A stretch of DNA of 64,000 bases from positions 4,546,696-4,610,695 of the forward strand of contig CM067062.1 of the NCBI GenBank assembly GCA_033980235.1, written 5' to 3'. Of this stretch, positions 24,971-39,900 are shown piece after piece. A program made the translations under genes and the position numbers. Under the pieces are notes generated by a model. The model was not told where the DNA came from, made no database searches, and saw only the letters and a list, made by a program, of their open reading frames with translations. The DNA is from Diadema setosum. Lineage: Eukaryota > Echinodermata > Echinoidea > Diadematoida > Diadematidae. The stretch's first letter is position 1; each line of letters opens with the position of its first letter.

Positions 24971-27900
24971 GTGAGTAGGATGATGACAAAGACATGCCGT
25001 CTATGTCGACCAAATCTGTGATGGTTAAAAGGGACTGTACAGTACTGGTTGAGGTGGGGATTCATGTTTTGGACATTTCTAAGTGATATAATGAAAAGCC
25101 TCTTATGAAACATGAAAGAGCATGTAATTTTAAGAAGGATTCAATGTTCATTTGATGAAAATTGGTTTTCAAATGGCTGAGATATCCAAAAAAGTGATAA
25201 TAATAAAAGGCGACATGCCACAACTTTATTAGGATCTCTTTGTTTCACCTTGTTTTTGGATATCTCAGCCATTTCAAAACCGATTTTCATCGAATAAACT
25301 TTTGATACCCCTTAGAACTGCATGCTCTTTGACATTTCATAGAGTGGTTTCTGAATATCTCGCAAAACATTAAAAGCTAAATCCTCACCTCGACCAGAAC
25401 TGTACACACCCTTTAAAAACTGATGGTCAAGGACTGATGAATCAGTGATTTCTCTCAAGGGATTCAATGGTATTGATGGCATCATGATCTTTTTTAAATG
25501 TAATTATCAGAAAATCAAGTGAGATTGACATTTTAATGGATGGGTATGTCAATATGTTAATGGCTGAATTGGTTGATGGATGACTAGAAGGAGAGATATG
25601 TGCCTGAAGAAGATGGATAGTAGTGAAAGCGGTAAGACTGCCTGAAGAGTTGCCGAAGAGAGATCGAGTTATAACAACACTTACAGTAGTATTTGTTACA
25701 ACCAATGACTATATGCTGCAGATAAATTATGTCTCGCTCTGATGGTATAAAGGGATTGTGAATCTGCTGTGTACATTTGTAAGTAAGGATGATGGCTAGA
25801 GTATGTAAATGAATCATTTCCTGTCGTACATGCACTAAAATCTGATTGATTATTGATGATTGATTATTCGTTAGCAATGCAAAGAACACTTTGCCATGGA
25901 GGAAAATTGCTGGATGACTCTATGATTTGTGTCACAGTACACATGGTAGCTCTTTTTTGTGAATCAGATGTGTTAGGTACCACATGGTATGAAAACAAAA
26001 TGTGATACCATTCATGATGATTGTATGTCTTGAATTATTTGTGCAGGACATATTCCAAGGAGGAGATAGAGAAGAAAGTGGCTGCCTTTAGAAAGATGCT
26101 CTTTGAGAAAGAAGGCATAGCCGATCTGGCTGGCAAAGCGACACCAGAAAGGGCAAGGTCAGTTGCTGTTTATCTCCTCGCCCTCCTTTGTTATTCTTGT
26201 GAAATTGAATTGGCTGCAAGTTGCAGTCCTGTAGGGCAAGTGTCTGATTACTTGAATACTGAATATATGGCCTTCAGGTTAATAAGAATGCATTCATTGA
26301 CTTTCTTATGGCTTATGTAGTAACCTCTGAATAGCATGTAATGCATTTAGATGCATCTTTGGGTGAAAGATATGCTAGATGTTCACATGTATGGAAGCTG
26401 GCATGTAATAAAGATGTTTGAGAGACTTTCATTATCAGTTTAAAAGAATTTGAAACTTCTTACATTTCATAGTCAATTAATTTCCTAGTGTGTGCAAAGC
26501 ACTTTTGACAGTTTCATGAAATGGATGCAGTTTGTTTTACAATAAAGTTGGTTCCATATGAGCATGTCTCCCTTATAATATTGTGTGGACAGTCTTCTAT
26601 GATGATGATAATGATGATTACAATGATGATCATTACTAGATTTATTATTATTGTGATTATGATTATGATTATGATGGTAACGATAATGATTATTATTATC
26701 ATTATTATCATCATTATTTTGTATCATATGCATGACCATGTTCCATCAGCTTGACAGATTCGCATGAGATTGCTGAGGCCAAAGAGAAACAGAATGCCAA
26801 GCTGAGGGAAGCGTTTGGTATCAAAGATGGCTACGTCGATGGCAGTTCCTTTGACCCAGAGAGAAAGGCCAAGGAAGCCGAGGCTAAGGCAATGGCTGAG
26901 AAGAAATACGAGTGAGTCACAAATGATATGTAATCATATGTATCTCCGATCTTGATGTCTTTGGTTGTCACAAAGATCACTCTCTTTAGAGCTTTTTATT
27001 GATAATTTCTTTTTAAATCATCATCAGCAGTGATGAACTGAAGTATCTTTTGTAACAATGTCTAGATATTCATAATCAGTTAAACTCTCGTCTTGAACTA
27101 GGGTTGATTTGTTACATGACTATTTTGGGACTTTTGTGAATGGTCCCTCCCCAGCACAAAGAAAAAGAAACTGTCAAAATTGTTATTTTATCATACCTCA
27201 TGTAATAAAAAGGTGTTTATTTTGTAATGAATGTTTGGGATTTTTTGTGTATTGATTATGAATATCTAGACATTGTTACAAAAGATACTTCAGGTCCTAA
27301 CCCTTGTTGCCAGGTACAACAAGTCTTGAACTAGGGATGATTTGTTACATATATGACTATTTGTGGATTTTTGTGAATGGTCCCTCCCCAGCACAAAGAA
27401 AAAAAAAAAACTTTGCAGAAAATTGCATGTAGTACATTTTATCATGTAAAATTTACCAACTCACCTTCATCATGGGTAAGATTTGTTTGTGAGTGAATGA
27501 ATGAGAGAGAGAGGGAGTGTGTGTATGGGGGGGGGGGGTGCATGCATGCATGTGGTGTGTGTATTTTTATGTTTGTGTCTTGAAACAAGCATTCTTTGAT
27601 TTTTAGCAGTCTTTGTGATGTGTGTGACCTTTTGTATTATATTGAAGAAACAGAAAATCATGATGCATCTCATAATTTGTTTGTGTGTTTTTTACTTTCT
27701 ACCAGGATACTTCGAGAACCTAGTCGCTCACCATCACCACCTCCAAAGAAGAAGAAGAAGAAAAGTGGTCACAGGAGCAGGTTAGAGTTCAGCTTCTTAA
27801 CATGTTTCTTGTGGCTGGCAGAAATGCCTTTCCCTGCATTTAGACCTAAAAAAGAGCTTGAAACCCTATCCTCTTGGTTGCATTTTTCATTTTCCATCAT

Positions 27901-30900
27901 ATTTATGTGATTTTTCTTCTGGTAGTGTACAATCACAGAATTTAACTTTCGACAACTGCCACATTATGTATGGGACTGTTCTCCTCTGCTCTTTCACACT
28001 GTATAATATCCATTCAGTGATTAGAAGGGCCCCTTTGCAGCCAACAATCAGGTGATGATATTTGTGATAATGTCATAATAGATTGCATTCCTTGTGCAGA
28101 CTCTGAGTATGTCCCTTTAGCGTGTTGTTCATCCATGTTATTGTTCATCCATGTTATTGTTCAATAGAAGGTTTGTAGAAATTCTTCCACAAGATCAATA
28201 AAAAAGTGGCGAGAATTGGGGAAAACCCTCAGAAATAGTCCAGTCACATACCTCGTACAAGATGTCAAGGGGTTCAACATAGTGAATGCGATCCAGCCGT
28301 ACATGTTAAAGTCCTTAGGTTGGAATGTTAGGTGGTGTAAAATCATCTCTAGAACTGAGCTCCACTCTGTAATCATCGTGCCCTGAAATGCATTCTGTGA
28401 ACACTATTAGCAGATTTACCCTCCCAAGGACAATTAGACAGTCCTAATTAGTGGCATTACAATAGCGGTCCAAATAAAAAGGGTGCAACATTATGCTTCT
28501 GGTTGTAGACCTTTTCATAATGTAGATTTTCCTCCTTACTCTATTGCAATTTTTTTTTTTCACATGTGAGCCAAGTACAGCCTGTGAGTAAACTGGTCCA
28601 TGATTTTATTTTTAATACTCTGTAATGAATGCTGTCATTACTGATAGCAATTAGCTAGGGCTTACACTGCAGTGTCGATGGCACGTCCGTGAAACGTATA
28701 CAGAATGCGAACACTTGGATAGGCATCGGCGAACTTCCCCACGCATGCCTGTACACTTCAGAGATCAGTTAATGCCACTTGGCACTTCATTGAATAAATG
28801 GCGCACAAAGACTGCATGATATTAGTTGGCGTCGTAAATCAACAATAGCGTCACTTAGAGCGCTGCGTGGAATCGAGTCATTGAGTTGTCCATTTTTTGG
28901 TGTGATGGAAAGGATTAATCATGACAGAGTGCCACTTTCCCTCTTGAGGCATGAGTTGAGGCACGACAACCAGTTTATAGGGTAATTTCATGCATTGGAG
29001 TAAAAGCACAGTGTACAGTGAATATTAAATTGAAAATATGTTTCCTGCTTTCACTCAAGGTCGATCCATTAATAGCTAAGTGCTCCTGGGTGTGAATTGC
29101 ACTCAATGTCCATTGCTCATTTGTCCAATTTTATCTCCCTTATTTTGCAACCTGAAAGGTGAAATGCAGATGATACATTGTGCAAATGTTATACAGAGGG
29201 ATACTGTTGGGTCACCAGAATATGAGTAGAAGTTGAGATCATCTCAAAGAAGTATGAATGCTTTAGATTAGAAGTGGTTTCATGTTTATGTATCCAAGCA
29301 AAGCACTTTTATCTTTTTCTTTTTTTTCTTTTGGCCATCCAGATTTTAGGAGATGTGTAATTATTGTTTTGACCTTGTATTCCTAACTCAGATCAGAAAG
29401 TCACTCACCGGCGCGAAAGGAGAAGAAGAAGAAGTCTCACAAGTCGAAGCACAGGTAAGAGTTCTCTCACCATTCCTGTGTGTTAGTCCTGTCATCGCTT
29501 CTCTTCTGTGTTGCATGCTTTTAAAAGAAACAAAAAACAAACAAACGAAAAAACCCCACTATCGTTAAATCGAGACATCAAGTGCCTAGCCTAACACCTC
29601 CGTAGATCGCTGTTATTGATTGACCATGTATTAACCGCCCTCGGGGTCTTGAATATACTCTTGCATTTTGTCACGTATCCTGAACGTATTTAGCGGCTTT
29701 GTGTGGTTACAAGTGATAGTGTATTGGCAATGTATGTGGAGATTTCGTCTGTAACCTACTGTAAGGAGTGCAATCACCTGTCGCTCGTGCTAATATAAAA
29801 TGTGTTCAATTTTGGAAAGAGCGGTAAACACGCTGGTCAAGATGACATACGACAGTGAGTGGAACGTCGAGTATGGCAGATTTCTTTGAATTATAAATAC
29901 ATATGTCAGTGATTTGTTTCAAAGTGTGTCTATACCCAACATCAAAGTTAATTTATTTGAGTAATCACATCTTGATAACCTGAAGGATATGCTGTGTTTT
30001 TCTTTTCCTTTTTTTGACACTTGCTGTAATGATAATGGCAATGCCTTCACACGCATTTACTTAATACTCTATATTATTCTCTCTCCCCTATTTTGTTTTT
30101 CGTTCTCCCACGAAGACATATGCAAGCTTTCAGTGGACATAAAAAATAGATTTTTTTTTTTCCTTTTTTGTTCTTTTCCTCCTTGCTAAAAACACTGGCG
30201 CAAAACAAGATATGTATGCATTTCATTTTATTGAAACATTTCTTTGGTACACACAAGACATGATATCATGACTGAGAGATGTGGATTTTTAGAGTGTAAT
30301 ATGTAAATAACACGTCATCAATATTGATGTTTCCTCCCCTCATTCATTATTCACAGCTGTACAATGTAGCTGTTAATTTGTATGTAAATGGTATGTGCAT
30401 GTGCATTAATGGCAGGAAAAATTGGCAGTGTGGATACAGCTATTGAACTTGCGTCATTCTACCACCATGTTTTTTGGGTCCCCAATTCACAATGGTGTTT
30501 GCAATTAACATTAAACATAATGATAAATGATAAATGCAATGACAATAGGAATAATCCTAAGTGATATTGTGTTTTTTTTGGCTGCTGCAGTACTGATTGC
30601 TGATGTTTCAGCTTAAAAAATTGCAAACCTCCTGAAGAAACAGTCCTCATGGACATGATTCATAATGTATCCTGAATGGTGGAGAAAATTATGAGATTGA
30701 AGTTAGTCTAATTTTGTCTTGCAATGCCTGTCCATGGCTTTGAATTGAATTAGTGTTGGAGTGGACAGTGCTAGAGATACGAGATAAGGGAAACCTCCAC
30801 TACGTCCCTTGCCATTTAAGTACAAGCTCAGTCACAGCTCAGCTGAGTGTGGGATACATTCACACAAAATTTCAGCTCTACGCCAGTTGGCAAGGCTGTG

Positions 30901-33900
30901 TGCCGAGCACCAGCAACTTCTCCTCCTGCTCTGTGCTGTATTTTGAAGTGATAGGGTAGAGGAGTTGTAACCCGAGTGATTTCTAAGGGGCGGATCCAGG
31001 ATTTCTGTAAAGGGAAGGTGCCTTTACAAAATTAAAGGGGGCGCACATCCCCATTTTTTGTCTTTTCATTTCTTTTGTTTTAAAATAAAATGAAGAGGGG
31101 TGCGTGCCCAGTGCACCCACCCCCCCCCCCCCCCCCTTTCCCGGATCTGCCACTGCTCCTGGCCAGAGACGCTGTGCTTGGTCAGATTCACTCCATCATT
31201 ACTCATTGGAAGATAAAATGTAAGATATTGCGGTTAAAAGAGAGTTGATAAAAAACAATCAGAGAGGGAAAAGGGGGTGTTAAGAGGGAGGAGGTCTCCA
31301 AGTCTCCCTCATTCTGCAAGAGGCTTTTTTGAAAATGTCGATATCTTTCAAAAATATGAAAATCTCTGTGATTCTGGAGTAATTTTCGCTCACAGTAATG
31401 CATGTTGCACACATCTCTCTCTGATTGGTCTTCAAAGTCTCCCTGATTGTGATGGGCAAAGGGGAATGAATGTTGGTAGCCCTGTGTCATGAGAAGACCA
31501 TTAGTATTGTAGCTCATTTCTAATTAAGGCCATCAAGGGGTAGAATTGGTTGGAGTATGCTTGTGGGTTGTTTTGATGAACTACGATGCCATACAATGGC
31601 TTATATACCAAGGGAAAAAATTGTAGTAAATTAGATGCTACTTGTTAACGTAAATGCAGCCAGGTCAAAATGAGCTCCTGTAGACTGTAATGGAAGCTGC
31701 CATTACAACATACTTGCAATGCCTGACCTTATGTTGGGCACAACTGAATGGCAGGATTTCTCTGTCCCTTCTGCTCTCTATATTATATTTTTTACCAACT
31801 TTTTTGTTGTTGTAAATACCAATATTGAAAGTCACTTTCATCTCAGGTGTGGAACATTATTGCCTCAAAAATCTAACATTTACTATTAATCTGTTTGTAA
31901 CGTTCATTTGGTTGTAAAGTTTGAACTCATTGTGGAGAAACAAAATGTATGCAACTCTCCCAGTTAGAAAAAATACTCTTTCATACATGCATTTTCTTCT
32001 TGGATGTTATATGTAGGGTTGATACATGTACATGATATCCAGTGATGTACAGCTTTTTTGTGTATTATGCTTAATGCTACAGAACAAATCTATTAACAGT
32101 GTTGAATAGATGTGTTGGTCGATGGACATTTAAGTGCTCTTTTGTTAAAAAAAAAAGATAAATAGATTTAAAAAAAAGATAGTATACACACTTGCTGAAG
32201 CATCTTTGATTTGCAAATATTCTATAGTTTCTGTACAGATCATTAAGTGTCATTTTGTCAATTAGATGGAATGATTTTTATGCCTCTACCCTCTTGTTTG
32301 ACAAACCCAAACTTTCCTGATGATGGATCAAATTAGCAGTAAAAAAGCACCATTTTTGTATTATGCACATATGGATAGTTGATATCATTCTTAGCGTAAC
32401 AACCAAAGAAAGCAGCTCCAACAGTCCTAACTATTTCAAAGGGTGACAAGTGTTAAAGCAAGGGCTGTTCCTTCTGTGCTCATATTTTTGCAAGGCCATC
32501 ACCCAAAAGTATTTAATGATCATCTTGAGGCTAGCTTACTTTTGTTTATTTGTTGTTGTTGTTGTTGTTGTTTTTTTACAACATTGGGAGCAATTTTCTA
32601 ATCTGTAGTGTTCAAATGTTATGTAACTATCAAAGACCAGAAAAAAGAATGAGAAAGAAATCCTTTTGTGTGAATCAATGATTTGGGCAAGTTCATTAAA
32701 ACAGAGAACCCAGATATTTGAAGCGGTCACTCTAGAATATAAAGAATGTTGTCATGACTCCATTGTGATGTGTGGGACCTCATTTTTGACACCTAAATTA
32801 TGATAATAAGAAAATGGTGATAGCAAAAATATTAAATGTCCGGAATTCACAGAGGTAGCTTAAATTTAGCCCATGGATTGTGTACATATCACCTGCAGAC
32901 TTCCGGTTACAAACTCGTGCTCACACACATGCGAAAGGTACTCCTACTTCACGCTTGGTCCATGGATTATATCCAAACAATGAATTTGATTCAAAATACC
33001 TTTGTGACAAACTGCCACACACACGACATACACACACAGAGACACTTGATCTTGGGGTACCTACTCAGCCTTAGTCTGGGGGATAGTTGAAAATGTTGCA
33101 ATTTAATTTCAAAATCTAGCTGCCATTAGCATCACAACTAATTCTTATGGCAGGGGCCATAGCAAGCTACACATCCTTAATGTTTTTATCCTCTGCTTAT
33201 AGGAATAGCTAATCATCTTCAAGCCTCACACTTGCTATTTGACCAGAAATTCTAACAAAAAGTCCAAAAACAGTTTCATGTGATGCTGAGATATTTTGGA
33301 ACAATGCTAAAGGAGAAATGCTATGTGACTACCCGTATGAGGGAGATCTTATAGCCTGTGTGTTCATCATTCATGTGTAGGCTATACCACACATACAGAG
33401 GGAATTCATCAGTAGTAAAAGAGGGAATGATAGACTTAGTTTTTGCAAATCTCTGCAGCTGAGTCTCATGCCATTGTGCAGTCAGTTGTAAAGCTGGTGT
33501 AATGGCCAGCATCCATACATGAGTGGTAAAGTGCCCCCACATCTTGTCACGAGCAGCAGAATATTGGTAGTTGGAAAAATTGTGTATTTAGCACTCACAT
33601 GCCCTCACATTATGTCTTAAAAACAATACACTTTGAAAGGATGCATGGGTAAGTTGACAAGAACAGAATATTATTTCTTATCTGATTTGGTGCTGGCAGT
33701 AATGTAGTGAAGTCAAAATGCTTTAATTTTTGGCACTGAAAAACAGAAATCTGAATTTTGTATATTTTTTATGTTGCTGTAGATCAATTGCTCTGCTGGA
33801 ATAAAAGTGCACAATGTTTTAATGATGACTGTAAATGAAACCTTCATATTCATACATACAGTAATAAACTTAATACACCAAATTCAAATTCTTTGTATGT

Positions 33901-36900
33901 ATATTTCCTGTGTATGGTTGTAGGTATTCAGCACAATAAGCAAGCAGTATATGCCTCATGCTTATTACTGGTGGTTTTTACCGGTATATGCCCAGGCTTG
34001 GTGCTTTCTTTGAGATGGGTTTGAGTCAAGTACCGTATAGAAATCACTGTCACATACATGCTTACATTCACGCGCACACTATCTTTGGGTGCTGAGTGAA
34101 GGAACAGATGTTTTCAGAGTATCGGGAAAAGAAATGTTGAGTTTTGCAACATAGTCTGCACCAAACTGCTACCATACATTGTACACTCACAGTGCTGGGG
34201 TTGTTGGGTTAGTATACTTCATAGAGTTTTCTTCCTCTTGTCTTTATCCAAAAGAACCAACAAAAAAAAAAAAGTTCTCAGGCAAGAAATCCAAGGGATA
34301 AGCTGGTTCTTCTTTGGTATGTGGGCATACCGATTTATGTACTGGCTTCTTGGGTTGCAGAGCCACACCCCCAGATGTTTGGAAGTGGTCCTCTTTACTG
34401 ATAAATTCAAATTTGTGGAAATCTGTTCCAACACACTTCCGACTGACAGTTACAATGCAGTGAATTTAGTTTGCATGCATCGATAGTTGTCATGTTGAGC
34501 AAGCTATTGGCAAGCTTTCTGCTCACCAAGAAGAACCTTTTATTACAAAGATATGCCTAGAATTGGGATATATATCAAAAAACAGATCTGTTTGGTAGAC
34601 TTGTACAAGTGCTCAGGCACATTTTTAGACAAGCTTCCTCAGTTCTTTGTAGCTATTTAATCAAATTTAATGCCATAGATCTACAAACTCCTATCATTGC
34701 TGGTGCATTTTGTTTGTGTAGTCTGTAATTCGTGAAAACGATATCAGTTCTGCAACAAATGATTGAGTGTGAAGGTGAGTGTTTGATACTCTTGGCTAGT
34801 ATATACTCCAGATGTTTTGATACCATATTAAACAGGAGAAATTAGGTAGGTACTGTATATGCCATATAGATATCACAAGTTTGTTATTTTCATTGAATAG
34901 AGTCAGGTGCTATTCGACAATGTAGCAAGGTGTGAAAATAACCACTAAAGCTGATCCTGATATGAATGTGACGTGCACACATACATTTTTCCTTCCATTG
35001 CTGTACTCCAAGATCACAAATTTAATGACTCGCGAAATTGTCAGGAAGTCCTGATTTGTGAGAAATTAGACTCCCTAAATATATGGCATTACAATACCTC
35101 AGCTTCAAGATGTATTCATCGTGTAGAAAGTGATGGTATGCAATGCTAGGTAAAATGAAAAGCTAGGAAAGAGCAAAATTTGTTTTTTATTATGAAAACA
35201 AATCATCAATGTTGGGTGAAAACAGAGTTCTAATCTTTTTATGTCGTTGTATTGCTCTGCACACAATGCAGCCGTGAGTATAGGATAGTCTTTGATTTCC
35301 CATTTTGAGCAGTGGATATAGAAAGCAGAAGATAAAATTCGTTCACACATCATTTAGGAATAGACGTTGCTGCTTAGATCAATCAGTTTTGGATTTTGAT
35401 TAAATCTGATGAAGGTATTGTGTGATTCCATGTTTTGTTTTTTTTTAAATATAAATGGTCATGGGCATTTACATGTACCTGTGTGCGTGTGCAAAATGAA
35501 CCCGTTTTTGTGTGTGTATGTGTGTGTGGGGGGATGTGGGTGCGTGGGTGAGAGAGACAGAGAGACAGACAGAGGGAAAATACAATTGTAGATGATATGA
35601 ATGCCTTTCAGACATGTAGTGCAATAGAAGATACAGGATAGAGGAGTAACTTCACAGTGCAGTGACCTGCATCATCTTGAAAGTCATTTCTGGAGTTCAA
35701 GTCACAGCACTTTAATAGGCCTTCCTGTTCTCTTATTGCCCTGACTTGGATTATTCTCAAATCAATGTATGGATCACTAGTTTTTGTGAATTACTGTGTA
35801 TTCCAATTTAACTCTTCAGAACTCCAGGACAGAGTGTTGAGCTGTGGGTCCCTATATTCAAATCAGTACACTCCTATATTCCACATGCTCAACTTACATC
35901 TTAGGTGCACTTCACTACATCATGTGTAGTCACAGTGGCTAAACATTCTAGCTACACCAGATTGTATTGAGTTCGTCTCCTGAAAATGTAGATTTTTTTT
36001 TTTTTTTTTTTTAAAGTTGTCGAGATTAAGGTTACTAGTCAACCTGACTTTGTTGCCTATGTATGGGAAAATACAAAGTATTACATTGCAATCTTTTGTA
36101 TACAAATGTATTATGTCTGGATTACTAGTATGTGTATGTCACAATAAATTCATGCTGTTTTATCTCTCTTTCTGTTTTTTTTTTTTTAAAGTTTACATTG
36201 AATGTGTATTGGCACTATTTCTATTTTATTGCCCATCTTTTTATCCACTCTCTTATTTCTGTGGTGTTCATTCCTCCTGCATTTCTTTCAAACAATGTTG
36301 TTTTTTTTTTTCCATCCTGATGTCAGGGTGTGATTAATGCATGCTGAGTTTAAGACTAGTTTTTCCACAATTTTTAAGGCTGCTGCACTACTCTTGCTGC
36401 ATGCTGTCACTGAATATCCATGAAGCTAGTCTTGTTTTCAGTCATCTTTTGCATTTTTTTCCAGTCATCTTTTGCATTTTTTTTCCTTTCATATTTTGCC
36501 CATTTTCTTTATTCTTTTGGTTGCCTTTTCACTACCAGTTAGACCAGCACCCAAATAATTGTGTTGAATATCATTTAGAATTCAACATAGAATGATTCAT
36601 TATACATTTGTTGCAATGCAATATGATATGGAGCATAGTTTTGACTGGATTTTATGGGATTCATATAACACAAAAATTGAATAATGCTCTTGTATTATTC
36701 TGCAAAATCTTTGCGCCACATATTCTAATAGAAACATGAAAAATCACCATGCTCATAGAATAGTAAATATAGTATAGATGGCCCTATTTAATACCTAATC
36801 AGTTTAGCAATGTACATTTTTTGATATCACACATAGCCTTGGACTGAAATTCTAGCACATTCTCCCTCTTTTGATATGATGAGAAAGATATTCTAAGATT

Positions 36901-39900
36901 ACAACTCTTTCTGTGGGAAAACATAAAATATGTTGTTTTGAGTTGCTATCATGATAGACTTGTATACTATGGTGAAGGCATCCATGAAAAGCTAAAGTCT
37001 GCTTTACCAAATTTTAATATTTACTGTTCAAATAAACATTTACACCTGTACTTTTTTAGCATTTGGTATGACTATCTGCGGTTGGTATATTGTGGGTAGT
37101 ATGTACTGGGATCCAATTTATCTGTTTACTGTGCAGTATATACTGATTTCAGCTGGTGACATTAGTAAGTATAATTTATACCCACAAGCATTAGACAGTG
37201 GTAAAGTATACATCATCATCTCAGCTATAATACAACTCAGTGATCTACCAGCTTGCTTTGAATGTGCACTTTTTTGTTTTTGTTTGTTTTTTTTCATATG
37301 TGCATAATGCATGTTGACAAATGGAATTCATAAATTACATTGTATGAATACTCGTATTGGAAAAGGAAGTACACAGATGGCTCTAAATGTAGCAACATGT
37401 TTTGTACTCAAATGCATCATTTGGTGACTTTCATTGAGGTGTGTTGGGTGGGAGATAATTGATTCACTTGCTAATCATATACCATGGGTTAACATGCATT
37501 CAACATTAGATGCACTCCATAAAATACACCTTTGCAATTTAACAGGGTGTTGGTCTACAGTTATACATGTAGAATCTCTTCCTTGTTATACCATGTATAA
37601 ATATAGGTCACTGATAGCCGACACTTTGTCACAGTTGCTCATGTCCAACTCATTTCCATGCTTTGTTGTGCGATACTTAACAATTATGTATTATCCGTCT
37701 GTTGTGTTGTGTATACAGTGTTCATATTACTGTGTTATTGTAGTGAAGCTGAAGTTACACCCTCTTTGCAATCGACTTTGCAATCTAGGTAGCTGTGTAT
37801 GTGTTTTTTTTTTCTTATTTTGCTTCTCATTTCATTGTGAATTCTATGTGTGATTAAAAAGTTGGAAGACATTTCTAATTCATTGCTGAATTAGCAATCA
37901 AGAGAACACATGAAAAAAAAAACTAATAAAATACAATACATCTTAAACATTAGCATGCAATGGCAGAATTTCTTTTCTCTCTAGAATAACCACATCTTTG
38001 TGGCAACGTCAGGTTACATTTGGGTACAGTTCTATGAAATATGAATTGGAATTTATTGTGTATTTAAGTGTTATCTATGAGAGTGCACAAACAAAGATCC
38101 AATTGTATACTTGGTAGTGTGGCGATGCTTCTATTACCTTGTTTTTGTACCTCTGAAGTTGTGTGTGTATATGTATATTTATAATACATGTGAGTGCGAG
38201 CGAGAGTATATTTCCTCTTTCTGATCTTATGTTTAATAATTCTTACCACTTTTAATGATATGTCACTGCAGTTGCATCACATTGTGCTCAGGTAGGAAAG
38301 AAATGAGGTTTTCTTGTCATCAAGTCAAGTGGTGTATATGTTTGGAATTAATTCCCGATTTGCCGAGTTCAACCTCTTTTGACAATATACCATTTACAAA
38401 TAGTTATATAGCACTTGTTGTTTATCACTGAAATAGCCCACCAACTGGCAAAGTGAAAGAACGTTTGTGATAAACAACTGTCGTTTAGTCACTATTACTT
38501 TTAATTAATGTACATGCCAAACCCAGCTACATTTTGTAGTTACTACTTGCTAATCATAGTAAATTTGCAAATTGGGGAAGGGAGCATTCTTTTACAATGT
38601 AATTTCACAGGACCAAAAATGTTTTTCTTCTAATTCTAAAAATGTATGTATACATGTACATACATGATTTTTTTTTCCATAGTGCAATTTGATAAGTATG
38701 CTATCAGAGAAAAAAAATAACATGAAAATGGATGCAAGGTATAGCATTGCTAGAAACCTCAAAGCTATAATTCAAGTGGAAGATTTGAATAGGCTGTGTC
38801 TTCCAGTGTTCAAGAACCAGTTTCTAAATCCAACCATATTTTAGGCCCATCAATTATAAAATGCCTTGTGCCATTCTCCTCAAAACCAAATACTTTATCA
38901 ATTGTTTCATCTGTACAACTGCATGAGTGTTTCATATTTGCCAAATAAGAGTGTAATGCAGTGCCCAGGAATAACTTGGAATGACAGATTTCCTAGTGTT
39001 TGGTTGATTAAGCTTCCAGAAAGGAATGTGCTTTAAAAATAGTTATTCTAATAATTCTTACTCAGAAAAGAAGAACAAGAGAGAGAAAAAGAGCCTGTTA
39101 TTTGAAAAAAAAAAAAGGTCTCCTCTAATAATTGTCCTAAGGTGAGAAGAAGAGGTGAATTACAGACTTGATCAGTCTCTATGAAGTATTACAGTGTAGA
39201 TATTTCAAACTTGACACCATTTTGTTATAAAATATGTGGTTGAATATACAGTACTGTGATATACTGGTATTTCTTTTTAAAAAGTGACCCAAATTGCAGT
39301 TAATAATTTTTAGGACCTCAGTTGGAGTGTAAGGCTTGGAGATAAAAGCATGTCAGATTCCGAGTTGTTCCTGCTAGCCCTGTCAGTGCGTTACACGTGT
39401 GGCACTCTTTGCATACATGTATGTTGTGAGTAGGAAGAGACCTTTGCCTGCATAATGATGCTTTAAATGGCTTCAGGTTCCACCCCGCTATTTTTCTACT
39501 CTGTGCTTTGCTGGCTTGCTGTGAATCTTTCACGCCCTCTAATATCCCACCACCCTTCCCCCTCCCCCCTCCCACACCCCCTTGGCTCCTCCCACATCCC
39601 CTTGGCTCCTCCCACATCCCCATGGCTCCTCCCACATCCTCTTTGCTCCTCCCACATCCCCTTCGCTATGCTGCAAGTCATACTCGGTATGACGTTCTTT
39701 GGCCTCATGCAAGTGTGCATTCAATCCTAACACACGTCTGTTCTTCATGTGTGTTGCGTGTGTGTCGACTGTCCATCTACAGCTATGATTTCTCTTTCTT
39801 TCCTGGTCCAGCTAAAAAATTAAAAAATAAAAAGAGAATTTGTATCTCCATCTGTGTTTATTTTTTGTTTAACTGTTGTCATTCTATGTAGAGCTATGTG

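Noticed and set aside
26485..26754. His/Asn- and Met/Ile-rich frames on both strands
   Set aside because: They are products of the GAT/ATT microsatellite.
39496..39748. Gly/Glu/Trp-rich frames on the minus strand and Pro/His-rich frames on the plus strand
   Set aside because: All come from the 20-bp minisatellite.
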